Of a stretch of 64,000 nt of DNA, positions 44,691 to 57,906 are shown piece by piece. The DNA comes from Pollenia angustigena. Taxonomy: Eukaryota > Arthropoda > Insecta > Diptera > Polleniidae. The position numbers and the translations under genes are program-made. The notes beneath the pieces were generated by a model. It was not told where the DNA came from, searched no databases, and saw nothing but the letters and a program-made list of their open reading frames with translations. Positions within the stretch are counted from its first letter, which is position 1. Every line of letters begins with the position of its first letter. Location: contig OV884059.1 of NCBI GenBank assembly GCA_930367215.1, forward strand, positions 7,030,945-7,094,944, read 5' to 3'.

Positions 44691-46094
44691 GAAATTCGAA
44701 TAGGTATTGTGCGTTGCCTACTCACGAAACCGCCTTGCCATTATCGACCACATTGCCCCTAGTTACAAATCATTTGCCATTTGACCTCTAAGAATAGCAA
44801 ATCCAGTTTAGGAAAAAGTTACTTTTTTGAGGTAAAAATATGTGCATTTACAGAAATAAGTACCTTTGTTGGATACAAAAAGGTGCCTTGCTTTGTACAG
44901 AGAGAAGTTACATTTTTGGAGCCAAATAAAAGGTAAAACAAAGCTTGCGTTTTATTTAAATTTCTTTTTCAGGAGTGATCCCTTTGAGTTCATCCGCCTT
45001 TCCGTAAGTTCTCTCGCCTGCTTTGCCATTCGATAATGGCTTAATTTCGCTTTAAGATTTTCCTTTTATGATAGTCCTTTTAGTATTAAGTATAGTCTTC
45101 GTTCTAGGCTATAGTCTAGCTTAATTTCTCCTTAATAATAATCATCACATTTAATATGTATCTCTAATGGTTGGGACTTGGTGCCTAATTGTAATTAAGT
45201 TGCAAGTACCATGACCACAAATAAGTAAAAAAAATGTTGAATTTTTAAATATTTATAGGAAAATCAGAAATATTTGATATTTAAACATAATAATCTTAAA
45301 CACTTACTTTTAGGGGCACGCACACAATGATGGTTTAGACCAAGTATAGAGAAAGACATAAGACTTTTTAGATCAGAAATACGTGAGCAGTTGGCAAATT
45401 TGGAAGTTCAATAAATATTTTAAAATCAAATGAAAGATGTAGAAATATTGAAGGGGTGGAGTAACAGATCTGCCAAACCTTTATGCAACGTTTTAAAGTA
45501 TGTTTTTGGAGCTCAACACTTTGTTTTTAGTAGGGCCTTAATTTAAGTCTCTTTTACTACTAAAACTTTCTTCTTAAGGTTTCCCACACGCACGTAACAG
45601 CCACATCATTCTTTTACATGTCATTATGGGAAAGCAGCTCCAGAACAACCGCAAAACATTTCAAATCATATATGCAGCAAACACGATTTTATTTTATTGA
45701 AATTGCTATTGAAAACGATACGAGGAATTTGCTGAAACATACACAAACAGCTCACAAAAAAAACCAAGGGATGTGGTTTAATATGAATATTTATTGAAGA
45801 GATTTTGCTGTTGGAATTTTTTTTTTTCTTTTCTACTCAATCAAGCTTGAAAATAAAACAGCTAAAACAGAAATTAAAGAATTTTAAGGTGATTTAGAAG
45901 ACAAATTTTCTGATAACAAATATTTTAAGAGGGTGGCAAAGGAAAACAAATAAATATTGGAAAATAATAAATTTCCATAAAAATAAAATGGAATGGGAAC
46001 ATTTCAAAGAACTTATGATATTAAACTTTCTTTTAAAAATTTGTTAACAAAAACCAAAGCATACTTAAGAGATTCCCTTGATAATATTTATTAT
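44691..46094. other. Spacer
   Basis: No gene recognised. GAAACCGCCTTGCCATTATC (44730) and GCTTTGCCATTCGATAATGG (about 45019) hint at an old inverted repeat of about 300 bp but the match is weak. Confidence 0.35.
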
Positions 46095-46595
46095 CAACGA
46101 TATACAAATAAAGAAAATAATCAATAAATGATTATATAATTTTAAAATTATCTAAACATTTGACATAACAATAAACGTTAAACGTTTAAGTGCAAATAAT
46201 TTGATATGATTAAAGTATTGCAGACTTTTAGGGAGTAGAAGTAGGAACAAAACTAAAACATACCCCGCTAAATCAAGTTAATAAATAATCAATACATGAT
46301 TATATAATTTAAAAATGATCTTAAGATTTGACACAAAAATAAACGTTTAAGTGCAAATCATTTTTTATAATACAAGTATTGCATACATTTAGGGACCAGC
46401 AGCAGGAACAAAACTAAGGCATACCATACTAAATCAAGTTAATAATCAATACATGATTATATTATTTTAAAATTGTTTAAATATTTGACATAAAAAAACC
46501 TTAAACGTTTTTTTTATAAGCAATTTGATATGAACAAAGTATTGCATACCTTTAGGGAGCAGCATTGGGAATAAAACTTAGCATAAAACAACAAC
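46095..46595. repeat. Three tandem units of about 165 bp
   Basis: Each has AATCAATACATGATTATATA, ATTTGACATAAAAATAAACG, TTTAAGTGCAAAT, AAGTATTGCATACNTTTAGG, GAGCAGNAGNAGGAACAAAA and CTAARGCATACC. Units start near 46098, 46283 and 46440. Confidence 0.8.
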
Positions 46596-47655
46596 AATTT
46601 CTAGCATAATTTCTTAAAATACTAAAACGAGAAAGAAAATATTAGCAAAAAAAAAAATTTAAGCCAATTAAAAGGAAAACATTTTTCTTATTAATTTTTA
46701 TCTCAAAAAGTCTTTTAAAGAAATCTTAAAAACTATTTCCATTAAACCAAAAATTTTTGGCCACATTTTAACAATTACTTTTTAAACTTTTGTTTTTTTG
46801 TAATTTCACTTAAAAACTTTTTTTTAATATTTAACAGAATAATTTTATTGTAAGTACTTAAAATACTTTTTGCTGGAAAATTTTTCAAATTTTTTCCATT
46901 TTTTTTTTTTTTTTTTTTTTATAAAAAAATTTGCATTAAAGAATTTATTTTCCTTTTAAGACTTTTTTATAAGTCTCAGCTGTATAATAATATTAAAATA
47001 ATAAAATCTTTAGAGAATAAAATATGTTTTAAAGCAGCTGCTTAAAACAAACAAACAAACAAACAGGCCAAAACAATGAATTTATAATTTATGTTGTTAA
47101 AGAAATTTAAATGTATAATCACAAAAGTAAAATTCTAAATAGGATTACCTTAAATAAATTTAAAATAAATATTTAGAAAATAGAAACATCAACATAAAAT
47201 TATAAAAGAGAAATTTAATACTTAGAATAAACTGTAAAAGTTGGTTTAATATTTTAAAAGTTTTTCAACCTGCTTAAAATGGGTGGCAGAAAAGGCCTTA
47301 CAAAAAAAAATTATTTTAATAAACAAAGGCCTTAATAATTAGCTAATGGCTCTGCCTCTTTTCTTTAATAACTCTTATTAATATTATCTTAACACGCATG
47401 AGAGACTTAAAAGAATTTACATTTAACACGTCCATATATGCAAAATACAAAGGAACTAATTTGGCATGAAATTATAATTTTTATTTAGTTATACAAACCA
47501 ATACAGTGCTTTATAAAATAAGAGAGAAATTAAAAAAAAAACTAGTACTAGAGACTAGAACAAAACCAAAAACAAATTAAATTAAACTTTAAAACTTGAA
47601 CATAAAAATATAAAAATAACAAAACTTAAACAAACTATAACAGCACTGAACTAAA
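46596..47655. other. AT-rich spacer
   Basis: Poly-T run at 46899-46920, otherwise nothing recognised. Confidence 0.4.
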
Positions 47656-49395
47656 ATCAAAACAATAGATTAAATCAGAACAGAACAGAACTAGAACAGA
47701 ACTAGAACAGAACTAGAACAGAGCTAGAACAGAACTAGAACAGAACTAGAACAGAACTAGAACAGAACTAGAACAGAACTGGAACTGAACAAGACCAGAG
47801 CTAGAATACAACTATACCAGAACTACAACATAATTTGAACAGAACTAGAAAAATACCTTAACAGAACTAGCACAAAACTAGAAACGAACGGGAACAGAAC
47901 TAGAACACAACAGAACTTGAACAGAACTAGAACAGAACTAGAACAGAACTAGAACAGAACTAGAACAGAACTAGAACAGAACTAGAAAAGAACTAGAACA
48001 GAACTAGAACAGAACTCGAACAGAACTAGAACAGAACTAGAACAGAACTAGAACAGAACTAGAACAGAACTAGAACAGAACTAGAACAGAACTAGAACAG
48101 AACTAGAACAGAACTAGAGCAGAACTAGAACAGAACTAGAACAGAACTAGAACAGAACTAGAACAGAACTATAACAGAACTTGAACAGAACTAGAACAGA
48201 ACTAGAACAGAACTAGAACAGAACTAGAACAGAACTAGAACAGAACTAGAACAGAACTAGAACAGAACTAGAACAGAACTAGAACAGAACTAAAACAGAA
48301 CTAGAACAGAACTATAAAAGAACTCAAACAGAACTAGACCAGAATTAGAACAGCACTAGAACAGAACTAGACCAGAACTACAACAGAACTAGAACAGAAC
48401 TGGAACAGAACTAGACCAGAACTAGAACATAATTTGAACAGAACTAGAAAAATACCTGAACAGAACTAGCACAAAACTAGAAACGAACGAAAACAGAACT
48501 AGATTAGAACTAGAACACAACAGAACTTGAACAGAACTAGAACAGAACTAGAACAGAACTAGAACAGAACTAGAACAGAACTAGAACAGAACTAGAACAG
48601 AACTAGAACAGAACTAGAACAGAACTAGAACATAATTAGAACAGAACTAGAACAGAAACAGATCTAGAACAGAACTTGAACAGAACTAAAACAGAACTAG
48701 AATAGAACTAGAACAGAGTTAGAAAAGAACTAGAACAGAACAAGATTAGAACTAGAACACAACAGAACTTAAACAGAACTAGAACATAACTAGAACAGAA
48801 CTAGAACAGAACTAGAACAGAACTAGAACAGAACTAGAACAGAACTAGAACAGAACTAGAACAGAACTAGAACAGAACTAGAACAGAACTAGAACAGAAC
48901 TAGAACAGAACTAGAACAGAACTAGAACAGAACTAGAACAGAACTAGAACACAGCTAGAACAGAACTAGAACAGAACTAGAACAGAACTAGAACAGAACT
49001 AGAACAGAACTAGAACAGAACTGGAACAGAACTAGAACAGAACTCGAACAGAATTAGAACAGAACTAGAACAGAAAACAGATCTAGAACAGCACTTGAAC
49101 AGAACTAAAACAGAACTAGAACAGAACTAGAACAGAACTAGAACAGAACTAGAACAGAACAGAGCCAGAAAAGAACTAGAAAATATCTAGCATAGAACTA
49201 GAAAAGAACTGGAACAGAGCTAGAAAAGAACTAGAACAGAATTTGAACAGAACTAGAACATAACTAGATTTTAACTAGAACAGAACTTGAACAGACTTAA
49301 AACAGAACTAGAACAGAAATAAACACAACTAGAACAGAATTTAAACAGTACTATATTAAAACTAAAACAGAACTAGAACAGAACAAATCTAAGAA
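47656..49395. repeat. AACTAGAACAG 11-bp satellite, about 155 copies
   Basis: Nearly homogeneous tandem of AACTAGAACAG over 1.7 kb. Variant blocks recur: GAAAAATACC followed by TAGCACAAAACTAGAAACGA appears near 47848 and 48446, and GAACACAACAGAACTT near 47902, 48514 and 48755. An AACAGATCTAGAACAG variant is near 48656 and 49075. The recurrence of variants about 240-600 bp apart indicates higher-order duplication inside the array. Flanks (47600-47660 and 49300-49400) are decayed. The reverse complement, CTGTTCTAGTT, is close to the 12-bp unit of the arrays at 51.8 and 59.8 kb. Confidence 0.95.
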
Positions 49396-49899
49396 AACAA
49401 GTATGAAAGTATAGTCCAAGTTATCGAGCTCGTACTCCATTTGGCTCCCAAGGCCAGTCATGGACCCAGCAAAACAAAATTATGTTATGAGGTTAAGATT
49501 CATGTTAATGAATTCTTTGTGCCTAATTGATTTTGGAGAGGGGGTTTATATGGGATAAATTGTAAATTTTTGACCTACCAATCATGAAATAGTAGCTTTT
49601 ACAAAAGTTGTAGTTTCAAAATTGTATATCAATATCAACATTTTCAAGGAAGCTAAAGCACTCAAATCTATTTTCGACCGATTGTAAAAAAGTAAGACAA
49701 TTAATATCGCAAAAATATCTTATTAGACCAAATTCAAGTACCAACATAGAAAGATAGTTTATGGATACAAAGGCTATTTCAAAAAAAACGTTTCTAATGG
49801 GGCCAAGTAGAATTATGAACCGATTCTCATCATTTTCAAGAGTTTTCGTCAACCTTATGACAGAAGAAACGTTTGTAACAAATTTTATTGATCAAATTA
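49396..49899. other. Spacer
   Basis: Nothing recognised. The two overlapping ORFs at 49616-49852 (-) and 49761-50063 (+) lie largely in, or run into, the repeat that follows. Confidence 0.35.
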
Positions 49900-50400
49900 T
49901 CTTAAAAATTGCGACCTTCAATTTACGCACCAGCCAGCCGGACGAACGGATATCGTTAGATCGACTCTTAGTCGATTGGCATACTAAGAAGGAGGGTAAG
50001 CGATTTATATGGGACTTTTGGTCAATTCTGAACTTACCAGTACAAAACTTTGAAATGACATAGCAGCTCGTATAAAGTTATTGACAGTAAATTTTAATTT
50101 AATAAAAATATTTCAACAGTTATGGCATTAATAGCTATGGTTATAGACGTATATATACCGAAAAGAAGTTTGTTTGATTGCTATATGAAGTTCTCAAACG
50201 TATGTGCTTAATTAAATCAAATTATCTGCAAAATTGCGATCAGTATTTTGCACACAAGGTTGACATGGACAGCCAGACAGACGGACATGGTTGCAACGGC
50301 TGAGAAAATGATTCCAAATCGATCGGTAAACTAAAAGGTGGTTCTAGAACCTATATTTTAAGTGTTACACACATCAAGCACAAACTCACAGTACCCCTCC
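49900..50400 (+). repeat. Dispersed repeat family A-related copy
   Basis: Has CACCAGCCAGCCGGACGAAC, GGATATCGTTAGATCGACTC, TTTGCACACAAGGTTGACAT, GGACAGCCAGACAGACGGAC and, at the end, GTGTTACACACATCAAGCAC. The same ending occurs at 26700-26720 and, inverted, at 63460-63600. Confidence 0.55.
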
Positions 50401-51789
50401 ACCTAGAGGACTAAGGGTTTTATTCCTTTTTCCATACAAGTCACGAAAAAATTTTATAAAGAAAAGTTTATAGGGCTCAATATGGTATACTTTAATTAGT
50501 TTTCCGACATTTACTTCTATATGATTTTTGTTTTTCAATTTTTAAAATAAATGGTTTTTTCGGTCCCTGGGTATAAAAGAACTAAAAGAGACCAAAAATA
50601 GAACTAACTCAGATACCAAACCATAATATATCTAAAAATAGAACTTAACTAGAAAAAAATCAAAAAAGAAACAGAAACAGAACCTTGTCCTAATGTCTTC
50701 TCTAATCTTTATTCTTTAACATTTTAAATAACCTGTAGCCTTTGGTTTGTCCTTTTTTATAATCCAACTTGACTGGCTCTTTTTCCCCTCTCATTTATCA
50801 AGGTGTTTGTATTTTGTTAAAATTTATTACTGCACAACAATTTCTGGCAAATAAATTATGTTTAACTTGTTAAATTATACTACAGAAAATAATTCTATTA
50901 TACATTTTTTTTATTGTATTTGGCATGCAAAGTTCTTTAAATTTTAGAAAATGTGAGAAGAAAAAAAATCAAAAAGCTACAACAATAATTAAAAATCGAT
51001 TTTACCTGCTGCAAATTATAACCCAGCAATAAAAGTTTAAGAATTATTGTCTATTATTAGAAATAATAAAAAAAAATTGTTTAATGACAATACAAAACAA
51101 CGATTTGTAGCAATACAAATGGGAATTAATGGCTTTGAGATTTATTTGCTTGTGGCTAGAAATAAAAACGTGGCAATAAACTTTGAAATTACTTAAGCAA
51201 ATTAAGACTAAAAGCTTTAACCACCAAAACCTTCTTATAAGTTTTTGCAAATATTCTTTTTTCTAATTTTATTTTTAAAATAAACAAAGTTTTATGTTTA
51301 TATTAAAATCCCATTTAAACAGCTGTAAACAAATTTTTTCAATTTTAGTTAAAATTCTTTTTGTTTTTTTTTTTAATAAATTTTAAATTTAATTGAATGA
51401 AGTCAAGTGTTCGAAAACCGTTTTTATGCTCTTGTTTTATGTTTGGTAATCGAGTATTTTTCCTTTTTTTCATTCTGATCTATAGAACCAAAAAAAAATT
51501 AAGGTCGACATATTAAAACACAAAAAATCTATATTAAAAAATACATGTGTGTATTTACATACATTTTTACAAAGGACCTTTATTTTTATTCATCCGTTTT
51601 TTTGTGTAATTTAAACCAACCTTTTCTTTGTTAGCAAAAATAACAGCAATATAAAACATGTTTACACATGCATGTACATGGGCAAATCATTTACATATGT
51701 AGCAGATTTTATATAAATAGAAAAAAACGAAATAAACAGAGAGAGTAAAAAGAAGAGAAACCAAATTGTCAACTGCTAATTTGATCTGT
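50401..51789. other. AT-rich spacer
   Basis: No gene recognised. The ORF at 51044-51250 has no domain. Confidence 0.4.
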
Positions 51790-53900
51790 TTTAATTGAAG
51801 TTTTAGTTTCGGTTCAGGTTTGATTTCATTCAAGTTTCTAGTTCAGTTTAGAACCTATTTCATATTCAAGTTTAAGATAATATAGTTCTGGAGGTTCAAC
51901 TCGTATCATGGCCCAATACTTTTCGGATTCGAAAGTACTTTTATTTATAATTCTTTCAGTCGATACTGAACGAATCGATATTATTTTTTCTGTGTTGTGA
52001 AATAAAATGCTATAAATGCCTTCAACACTAAAAAAATAAACTCGATTCGTTTAGTATAGACTAAAAGAACAAGAAAAAAAGTAGCTTCTAAATCGAAAAA
52101 GAATTCGATTGCGACTGCCAGAATTAGCCACCAGATTTTAGTAAAGGTTACAGTGCAGCTTCTATTAAAGGAGTTTCTAGTGCATGATTTATTTCAAGTT
52201 CAGTTAGATTTTACTTTAGGTTTAAGTTCAGGTTCTAGCTTAGATTAAAGTTAAATTTTTACTACAGCATTTAATTCAGGTTCTAGTTCATGTCCTACAT
52301 CAGGTTAAAGCTTTCGTTATAGTTTGGCTCTAGCTTAAGTTTTAGTTAAGTTCGAGTTCAAGCTATACATCAGGTTCTAGTTCAGGCTAACGTTTAGTTT
52401 TTACTACAGCTTCTAATTCAGGTTCTAGTCTATATCCTAGATCAGGTTTAAGCTCTAGTTAAAGTTAAGTTCTGGTTTAAATTCTCGTTTAGTTTGAGTT
52501 CTTTTTTAGGTTATAGTTTTAAATCTAGGTTTGATTCTTGTATTAGTTCTTGTTTAAGTTCTAGTTTTGGGTGTAGCTAAGATTTTTGTTGAGATTCTAG
52601 TTTATTTTTGAAGTCAAGTCTGGTTAAGATTCTAATTAAGATTCTTGTTTAGATTTTAGTTGAGGCGTAAGTTCAGGTACAAGTTCAGATTTTTCTACAG
52701 CTTCTCATTTAGGTTCAAGTTTAATTTCTAAATCTAGTTTAAGTTCTCGATTAGTTCTAGTCCAATTAGTTTTAGTATAGCTTCCAGTTCTATATCTAGT
52801 TTCCATTCTTGTTTAAGTTGTTGCTCAAGTGCAGTCTCTTGCTTAGATTTTTGTTCATATTCCAGTATATTTTTAATGTCAAGTCTGGCTCATATTCTTA
52901 TTCAGCTTCTAGTTCAGGTTTGAGTTTAGGTTTAAGTTTAGGTTTGAGTTAAGGTTTTAGTTCATGATCTTGTTTTGGTTTCAGATCAGTTTTTTTTTTT
53001 TTTTTAATTTTCACATATTTAAGTTTAGGTTCTAGTTCTTATTATATTTTTAGTTAGATTTTAGTTCTGCTTCTAAATTAGGTTTAAACTTCAATTATTG
53101 AAGGTTTTAGTTAAGTTTTAAGCTTATATTTTGGTCTATTTTCTAGTTAAGCTTCTAATTATGGTTCTAGCTTAGCTTTTAGCCCATGTTCTACTTAAGA
53201 TTCTAGTTTAAGATCACGTTTGTTTCTAGTCCAAGTTCTTATTCAAATTCTAGTACAGGTTCTAGTTCAGTTTCCAATTGTTAATCTAGTTTTAATTCTT
53301 GTACAAGCTCTTTCTCATGTTCTAGTGCAGGCACTAGTTAAGACTTTTCTTCGGATTCTAGTTTATTTTTGTGTGTCAAGTAGGTTCCAGATTCTTCTTC
53401 GGGTTCTAGTTTAGATTTTTTGTTAAGTTTTAAGTTTAGGTTAAACTTCAGCATCCAGTTCAAGTTAAAGCTTAGGTTTTAGTTCAGGTTTAAGTTCAGG
53501 TTAAAGTTCAGGATTTAGTTCAGGTTCTGTTTTTGGTTCCATCCATGGTTCCATTTGAGGCTAAGATTCTAGTTCTCGTTATAATATAGATTTTTATTTT
53601 GCTTGTAATTCAGATTTTAATTCCGATTATTGTTTAAGTTCCAGTTGAGGCTCTAGTTTAGGTTTAAGCTCACACTTTAGTTCAATTTCTAGTCAAGTTT
53701 TTGGCTTACATTCTAGTACTGCTTCTAATTAACTTTCTAGTTCAGGATCTAGTTAAGGTTTAAGCTCATGTTCTACTTTAGCTTCCAGATTTAAGGTCTC
53801 GTTTGTTTCTAGTTCAAGTTCTAGCGCAGGTTCTAGTACATGTTTTAGTCAAGGTTCTAGCTCAAGTTCTTGTTTTTGTTAAAGTTTAGGATATATTAAA
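51790..53900. repeat. Degenerate TTCTAGTTCAGG array, block 1
   Basis: About 2.1 kb of drifted 12-bp units (TTCTAGTTCAGG, TTTAAGTTCAGG, TTCTAGTTTAAG). Same orientation and unit as the block at 59830-61760. Some stretches keep strict 12-bp phase (53280-53420). The ORF at 53220-53414 (VQVLVQ repeats) is a read-through. Confidence 0.85.
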
Positions 53901-55852
53901 GATTCTTGTTGTAGGGTCAAATTACCGCATTCGAGGTCGATTAAAATCACAATACGAATAAAATGTAACTCTTGAACACAAATTTTTTGTCACTCTGCCT
54001 CCCATTGTTTTCATAAATAAATCTATACGCTTTATATTTTTATTCTCTGTTATCATATTAAGCAAAATGAACAAAATTTATTTATTAAAAAATATATCTT
54101 TTTTTCATTTTTGTAATAAAACTTTTTTTGTGTACAAAAAACTTCAGGAAATAAATTGAATAAAATTGGTCAAATGCCTTTTTCGGTCTTTTAATTTTAA
54201 ATAAAGCCATACAATTGTTAGTATCAATAGCTAAACACATGTTTTAGTCTTTATTTAAATATTAATTTTTTTTAGGAAATTTGACAGGATATAAAGGGAT
54301 AAACCGTAAGAGAACACATACAAATTGAAGTAGAAAATGTATTTTTGCAAGCAAACGGAAAGTATCGGACAAGAATAAAATATAAAAGCCATTAAATTAC
54401 ACATTGGAGATTATTTTATTTTCATTTATATTTTTTTTTTTTTTTTTTGTAGATACAAATTTTCGGTTATTTTTCTTCAGGTTGTAGATAAATTCAACAT
54501 TTGTGTGCAAAATTTAAAAGGTTTTTAAGAGAGTTGATTATGAAGCATTAAATATTTAAATAGTAATTTATCTTTAGTAAGTCAAAACGAAGGTATACGA
54601 AGATAAGTCAGGAATGTTTGTCAAATTTAATTTGCTTAAGTTAAAAATTCATTTGATGTATTCATTTAATAGACATTTAAAAATAGTTTAGCCTGAATCA
54701 TAAAAAATATTCGAATAAATATCGAAAATTAGTCTAAAGCTGACCCGTTCTTACACTTTTTCGCCATTTAAAACATTAACTTTGTTTATTATTACCAAAG
54801 CAATTTAAAAATATTTTAGTTTATATATTTTTTTAAACCATATATTGTTTCTAACAATTCTTAAACCTTGATAAATATTTGTAATAAAAACATTAACAAA
54901 GTTTGTTCTTAATATTATCATGTTCTTTAAACCACGAATGCAATTTATATTTAAACTAAAAACATGTTTCTTTCAAATGGTGCCCTACACTCAGTTGCAA
55001 AATAAAAAACATAACAATTCAAATGACTTAAGCTCCATCTTAGTTAAAGTACAATTCTAACTTTGCTCTGGGTTTGTTGTATTTCTATTTTAAACCGGTT
55101 CTTACAGAAAGAAAAAACTTGTACTAAAATTAAATTTTTTCCACTTACCTTTAAAAATTTAAGTACGAATACCAAAAAAAAAGTACTCTAAACCAGTGTT
55201 CGAAAAGAAATAGTACATTATTTAGCTTTCGGCTCACACACCCAAGAACGATATCTATTTTTTTAGTGATTGTGTAGACGAACACAACCCTTAAAACCGT
55301 TCGTAACTGTTTTCAAGAAAGAGCCGAACATTATATATTGTTCTGTTCTTTGTAAAAAAAAAAACAAAACAATCGTACTGATACTGTAGACAAACATTGT
55401 ATTTTAATGTTCTGTAAAGATTCTTTTTTTTACATTGATAAAGAAATGAACAAACAAAAAATTGTTCTAACGACCGCAGCACGAACAACTTGTGTGTGTA
55501 TTGTGTATATGCTTTTTTGCTGGCTTTTTGTTTTTTTCGTATGTGTATTTCGTTTTTGTAAAAAATTTTTGGTTTTTTTTACCAGCCAAAAGGGACGAAA
55601 ACCGAACGGAATAAAATGTTTTCATATTTTGTTTAGTTTGATAAAAAAAATTATTATTTTTGTGTTCGAAAGATGAGTACAGGGATTTTTATTAATGATT
55701 TTCTACACAAACACTATTTGCGTTTGTGTTTTCCACAAATCTCCCGAACCGAACACTAAGGAGCGATATTTAGTGTATATTTTCAAACACTGCTTTAAAC
55801 AATCCGCATAACACTAAAAAGTTCTTTAAACAAGCGATAACCTTCGAAAACC
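53901..55852. other. AT-rich spacer
   Basis: No gene recognised. The ORFs at 55291-55488 and 55407-55676 show no domain. CACACACCCAAGAACGATAT and ACCGAACACTAAGGAGCGAT near 55230 and 55745 face each other as a weak inverted pair. Confidence 0.35.
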
Positions 55853-55900
55853 GAATAACAAAATCTTTTGAAATTAAAATGTTGTATTCCCAAAAATTTA
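55853..55900 (+). repeat. Short copy of the 56291 repeat head
   Basis: GAATAACAAAATCTTTTGAA then ATTAAAATGTTGTATTCCCA, matching 56309-56355 almost exactly. A third, reversed copy lies at 902-961. Confidence 0.7.
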
Positions 55901-56290
55901 AATTACTTTTTGATAATAAACAGGCAAAAACACTTAATTGACAACATCTTTTGTAAGTTGTTGTTGTTTTTATTTTGTTTTTCTTAACCTACTTACAACT
56001 ACAATTAATGTTGAGAGAATTTCAACTAATTGTAGTGGGGAATGTTAGATGAGATAAACCCACTGTTTATTGTTGATGTGTTTTGTTTAAACTTTGATAT
56101 TATAACAAGTAGAGCTGTTGCTATAAGTCTTATACGTTTAACAGTTTTATTTGGTTTAATATCTTTAGTTTTTCTAAAATCTTTATGGATGAAATTTTCC
56201 TGATGATCTGGCCTAAGCAACCAGTGAAATGCGCATAGGAATAGCTTATCCCATCAACAATATATTTCAAGTGTTTTTATCAAGAATAAA

Positions 56291-56953
56291 AACTGGGAAT
56301 TAAGCACGAATAACAAAATCTTTTGAAATTAAAATTTTGTATTCCCAAAAATAAATATAACTAGTCCGTCATGTTATATGTTCCTGCCGTATTGGATATA
56401 GGGTGACCACTATGTTTTTCGAGTTATTCTTAGCAAAACCTTTCATTTGACACCCATATTGTAGAAGTGCATTAAAAATAACTAGTCCGTCATATTGTGT
56501 GTACCCGCCACATTGGATAAAGAGTGACCACTTTATTTTTCGAGTTATTTTTAGCAAACCCTTTCATTTGATACCCATAATGTAGAAGTGCATTAAAAAT
56601 AAGTAGTCCGATTTAGAGAATTGAACAGTCTCATCTCTTAGCATTGCATTTTATATGAGTGAATATGTGTGCATTCTATATAAACACTACAAGAAGAAAA
56701 ACATAAATTTCTTTTATATCATGTTTAAAAATAAAAAAAAATAATAAGAAGAAATAATTCCCGAATTCTATTTGTTAAAATTATTTAGTTAAATAAATAT
56801 TTTTATATCATGTAAGTTAAAAAAATAAAATACTAAGAAGGAACAATTCCCGAGTTCTATTTGAATAAAATTATAAAATAATTTAGTTAAATACATAAAA
56901 TTTTCATAGTAACCAGAATGATGGCGAAACCCATGTCGGGCTATACTGCTAGT
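56291..56953 (+). mobile_element. Helitron/DINE-like element with central tandem
   Basis: A head (GGGAATTAAGCACGAATAAC) repeated elsewhere in the window, two central tandem units of about 121 bp (56359-56479 and 56480-56600, each AACTAGTCCGTCAT ... TTTTTCGAGTTATT ... AGAAGTGCATTAAAAAT), a second pair of direct repeats (AATTCCCGARTTCTATTTG at 56757 and 56846), and a tail GAAACCCATGTCGGGCTATA then CTGCTAGT. Head, central tandem and CTAGT-type tail resemble the organisation of DINE-1/Helentron elements of flies, but ends are not proven. The minus-strand ORF at 56369-56557 is inside the tandem. Confidence 0.45.
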
Positions 56954-57504
56954 GTCTTATAATTGAGAGTTCTTATGATAACAAAAGGGGGACGTCAACA
57001 AAAGTGAAATATGCGTAACAGGAAAATAAATAATTATATTATTTCTTTCTAAGGTTCCTCGGGTAAAGGTCCAATTAGAGGTGGCATTTAGCAAATTGCC
57101 ATTGCATTAACCATGACTTTACAAAACAAATTCAATTAGTTTTAATAAGTTATGAAAATAGCGTGGTAATAAGTCACCTCAAATCAAATACAGTGTTGTG
57201 CCCATAAGGTTGGTTCTTCAAATATCCGTTTTGAATGGTTATGGTTATTTCAAATCTAATTTGAGCTTAGAATAATTCATAGCTTAAATAAATATAATGT
57301 CTCTAAAGCTTCTTCTAATAAATACGAGAAAGATATTATTTCAAGTACGTATTTCGTGGTTAAATTAATTTTTAAATTCTTGAATCAAGCGCAGTTTGAT
57401 ATCACTTTTATCTCACTTTTACTTAAGTCAATCCCGGTTTTGGATTATTTTTAATACGAAACACTTGAATAATTGGTACTGTGCTTGATTTAAGAAAATC
57501 CGTA
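56954..57504. other. Spacer
   Basis: Nothing recognised. The short GAGGTGGCATTTAG and related segments near 57070-57190 resemble parts of family A at 2100-2240. Confidence 0.3.
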
Positions 57505-57689
57505 CAGGCGGAAAAAACTATGGTTGGATTTTAACAATGTTTATGTTTGCAGGTAGCCATATTATGGTTAAATATGACCATATTATGGTTAAAATAAGCA
57601 AAAAATTCCCTGAAATTAACCATAATATGGTCAAAATTAACCATAATTTGTTCAAAATTAAGCATAATATGTTGCTTTTAAACATATTG

Positions 57690-57814
57690 GCGCATATTCA
57701 TAGTCAAAAATAAAGTCGACTCTTTATAAAGTATACTTTAGAACAACGGTGTTGACGCCCATTTAAAGCCGGTTTTAACTTAAAGTCGACTTTATTTTGA
57801 CTATGAATATGGGC
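57690..57814. mobile_element. Nested MITE with CATATTCATAGTCAAAA ends
   Basis: Left CGCATATTCATAGTCAAAAA then TAAAGTCGACT; right, in reverse, GCCCATATTCATAGTCAAAA then TAAAGTCGACT. The arms pair over about 35 bp. It is inserted in the larger element. Confidence 0.75.
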
Positions 57815-57841
57815 CTTTGTTTTTAAATTTAGAATTAAACA

Positions 57842-57906
57842 TTAACCCCCATATTCATAAAAAATAAAAATAAAATAAAAATATTTTTTATGAATATGGG
57901 GGTTAA
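57842..57906. mobile_element. Tiny hairpin MITE flanked by TTAA
   Basis: CCCCCATATTCATAAAAAAT on the left pairs with ATTTTTTATGAATATGGGGG on the right, leaving only a short AT-rich loop. TTAA lies at both borders (57842-57845 and 57903-57906). TTAA plus CCC ends is the piggyBac signature, but the flanking AAACA/TGTTT also pair, so the hairpin may extend to 57837-57911. Confidence 0.65.

Noticed and set aside
44730..45045. Inverted repeat element
   Set aside because: GCCTTGCCATTATCGA and CCATTCGATAATGGC match weakly and no borders or duplications were found.
47656..49395. CRISPR-like regular array
   Set aside because: Eleven-bp head-to-tail units without spacers in a eukaryotic genome; this is a minisatellite.
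49761..50063. 100-residue plus-strand ORF
   Set aside because: Most of it lies in a dispersed repeat with GGACGAACGGATATCG-type motifs; overlapping minus-strand ORF equally open; no domain.
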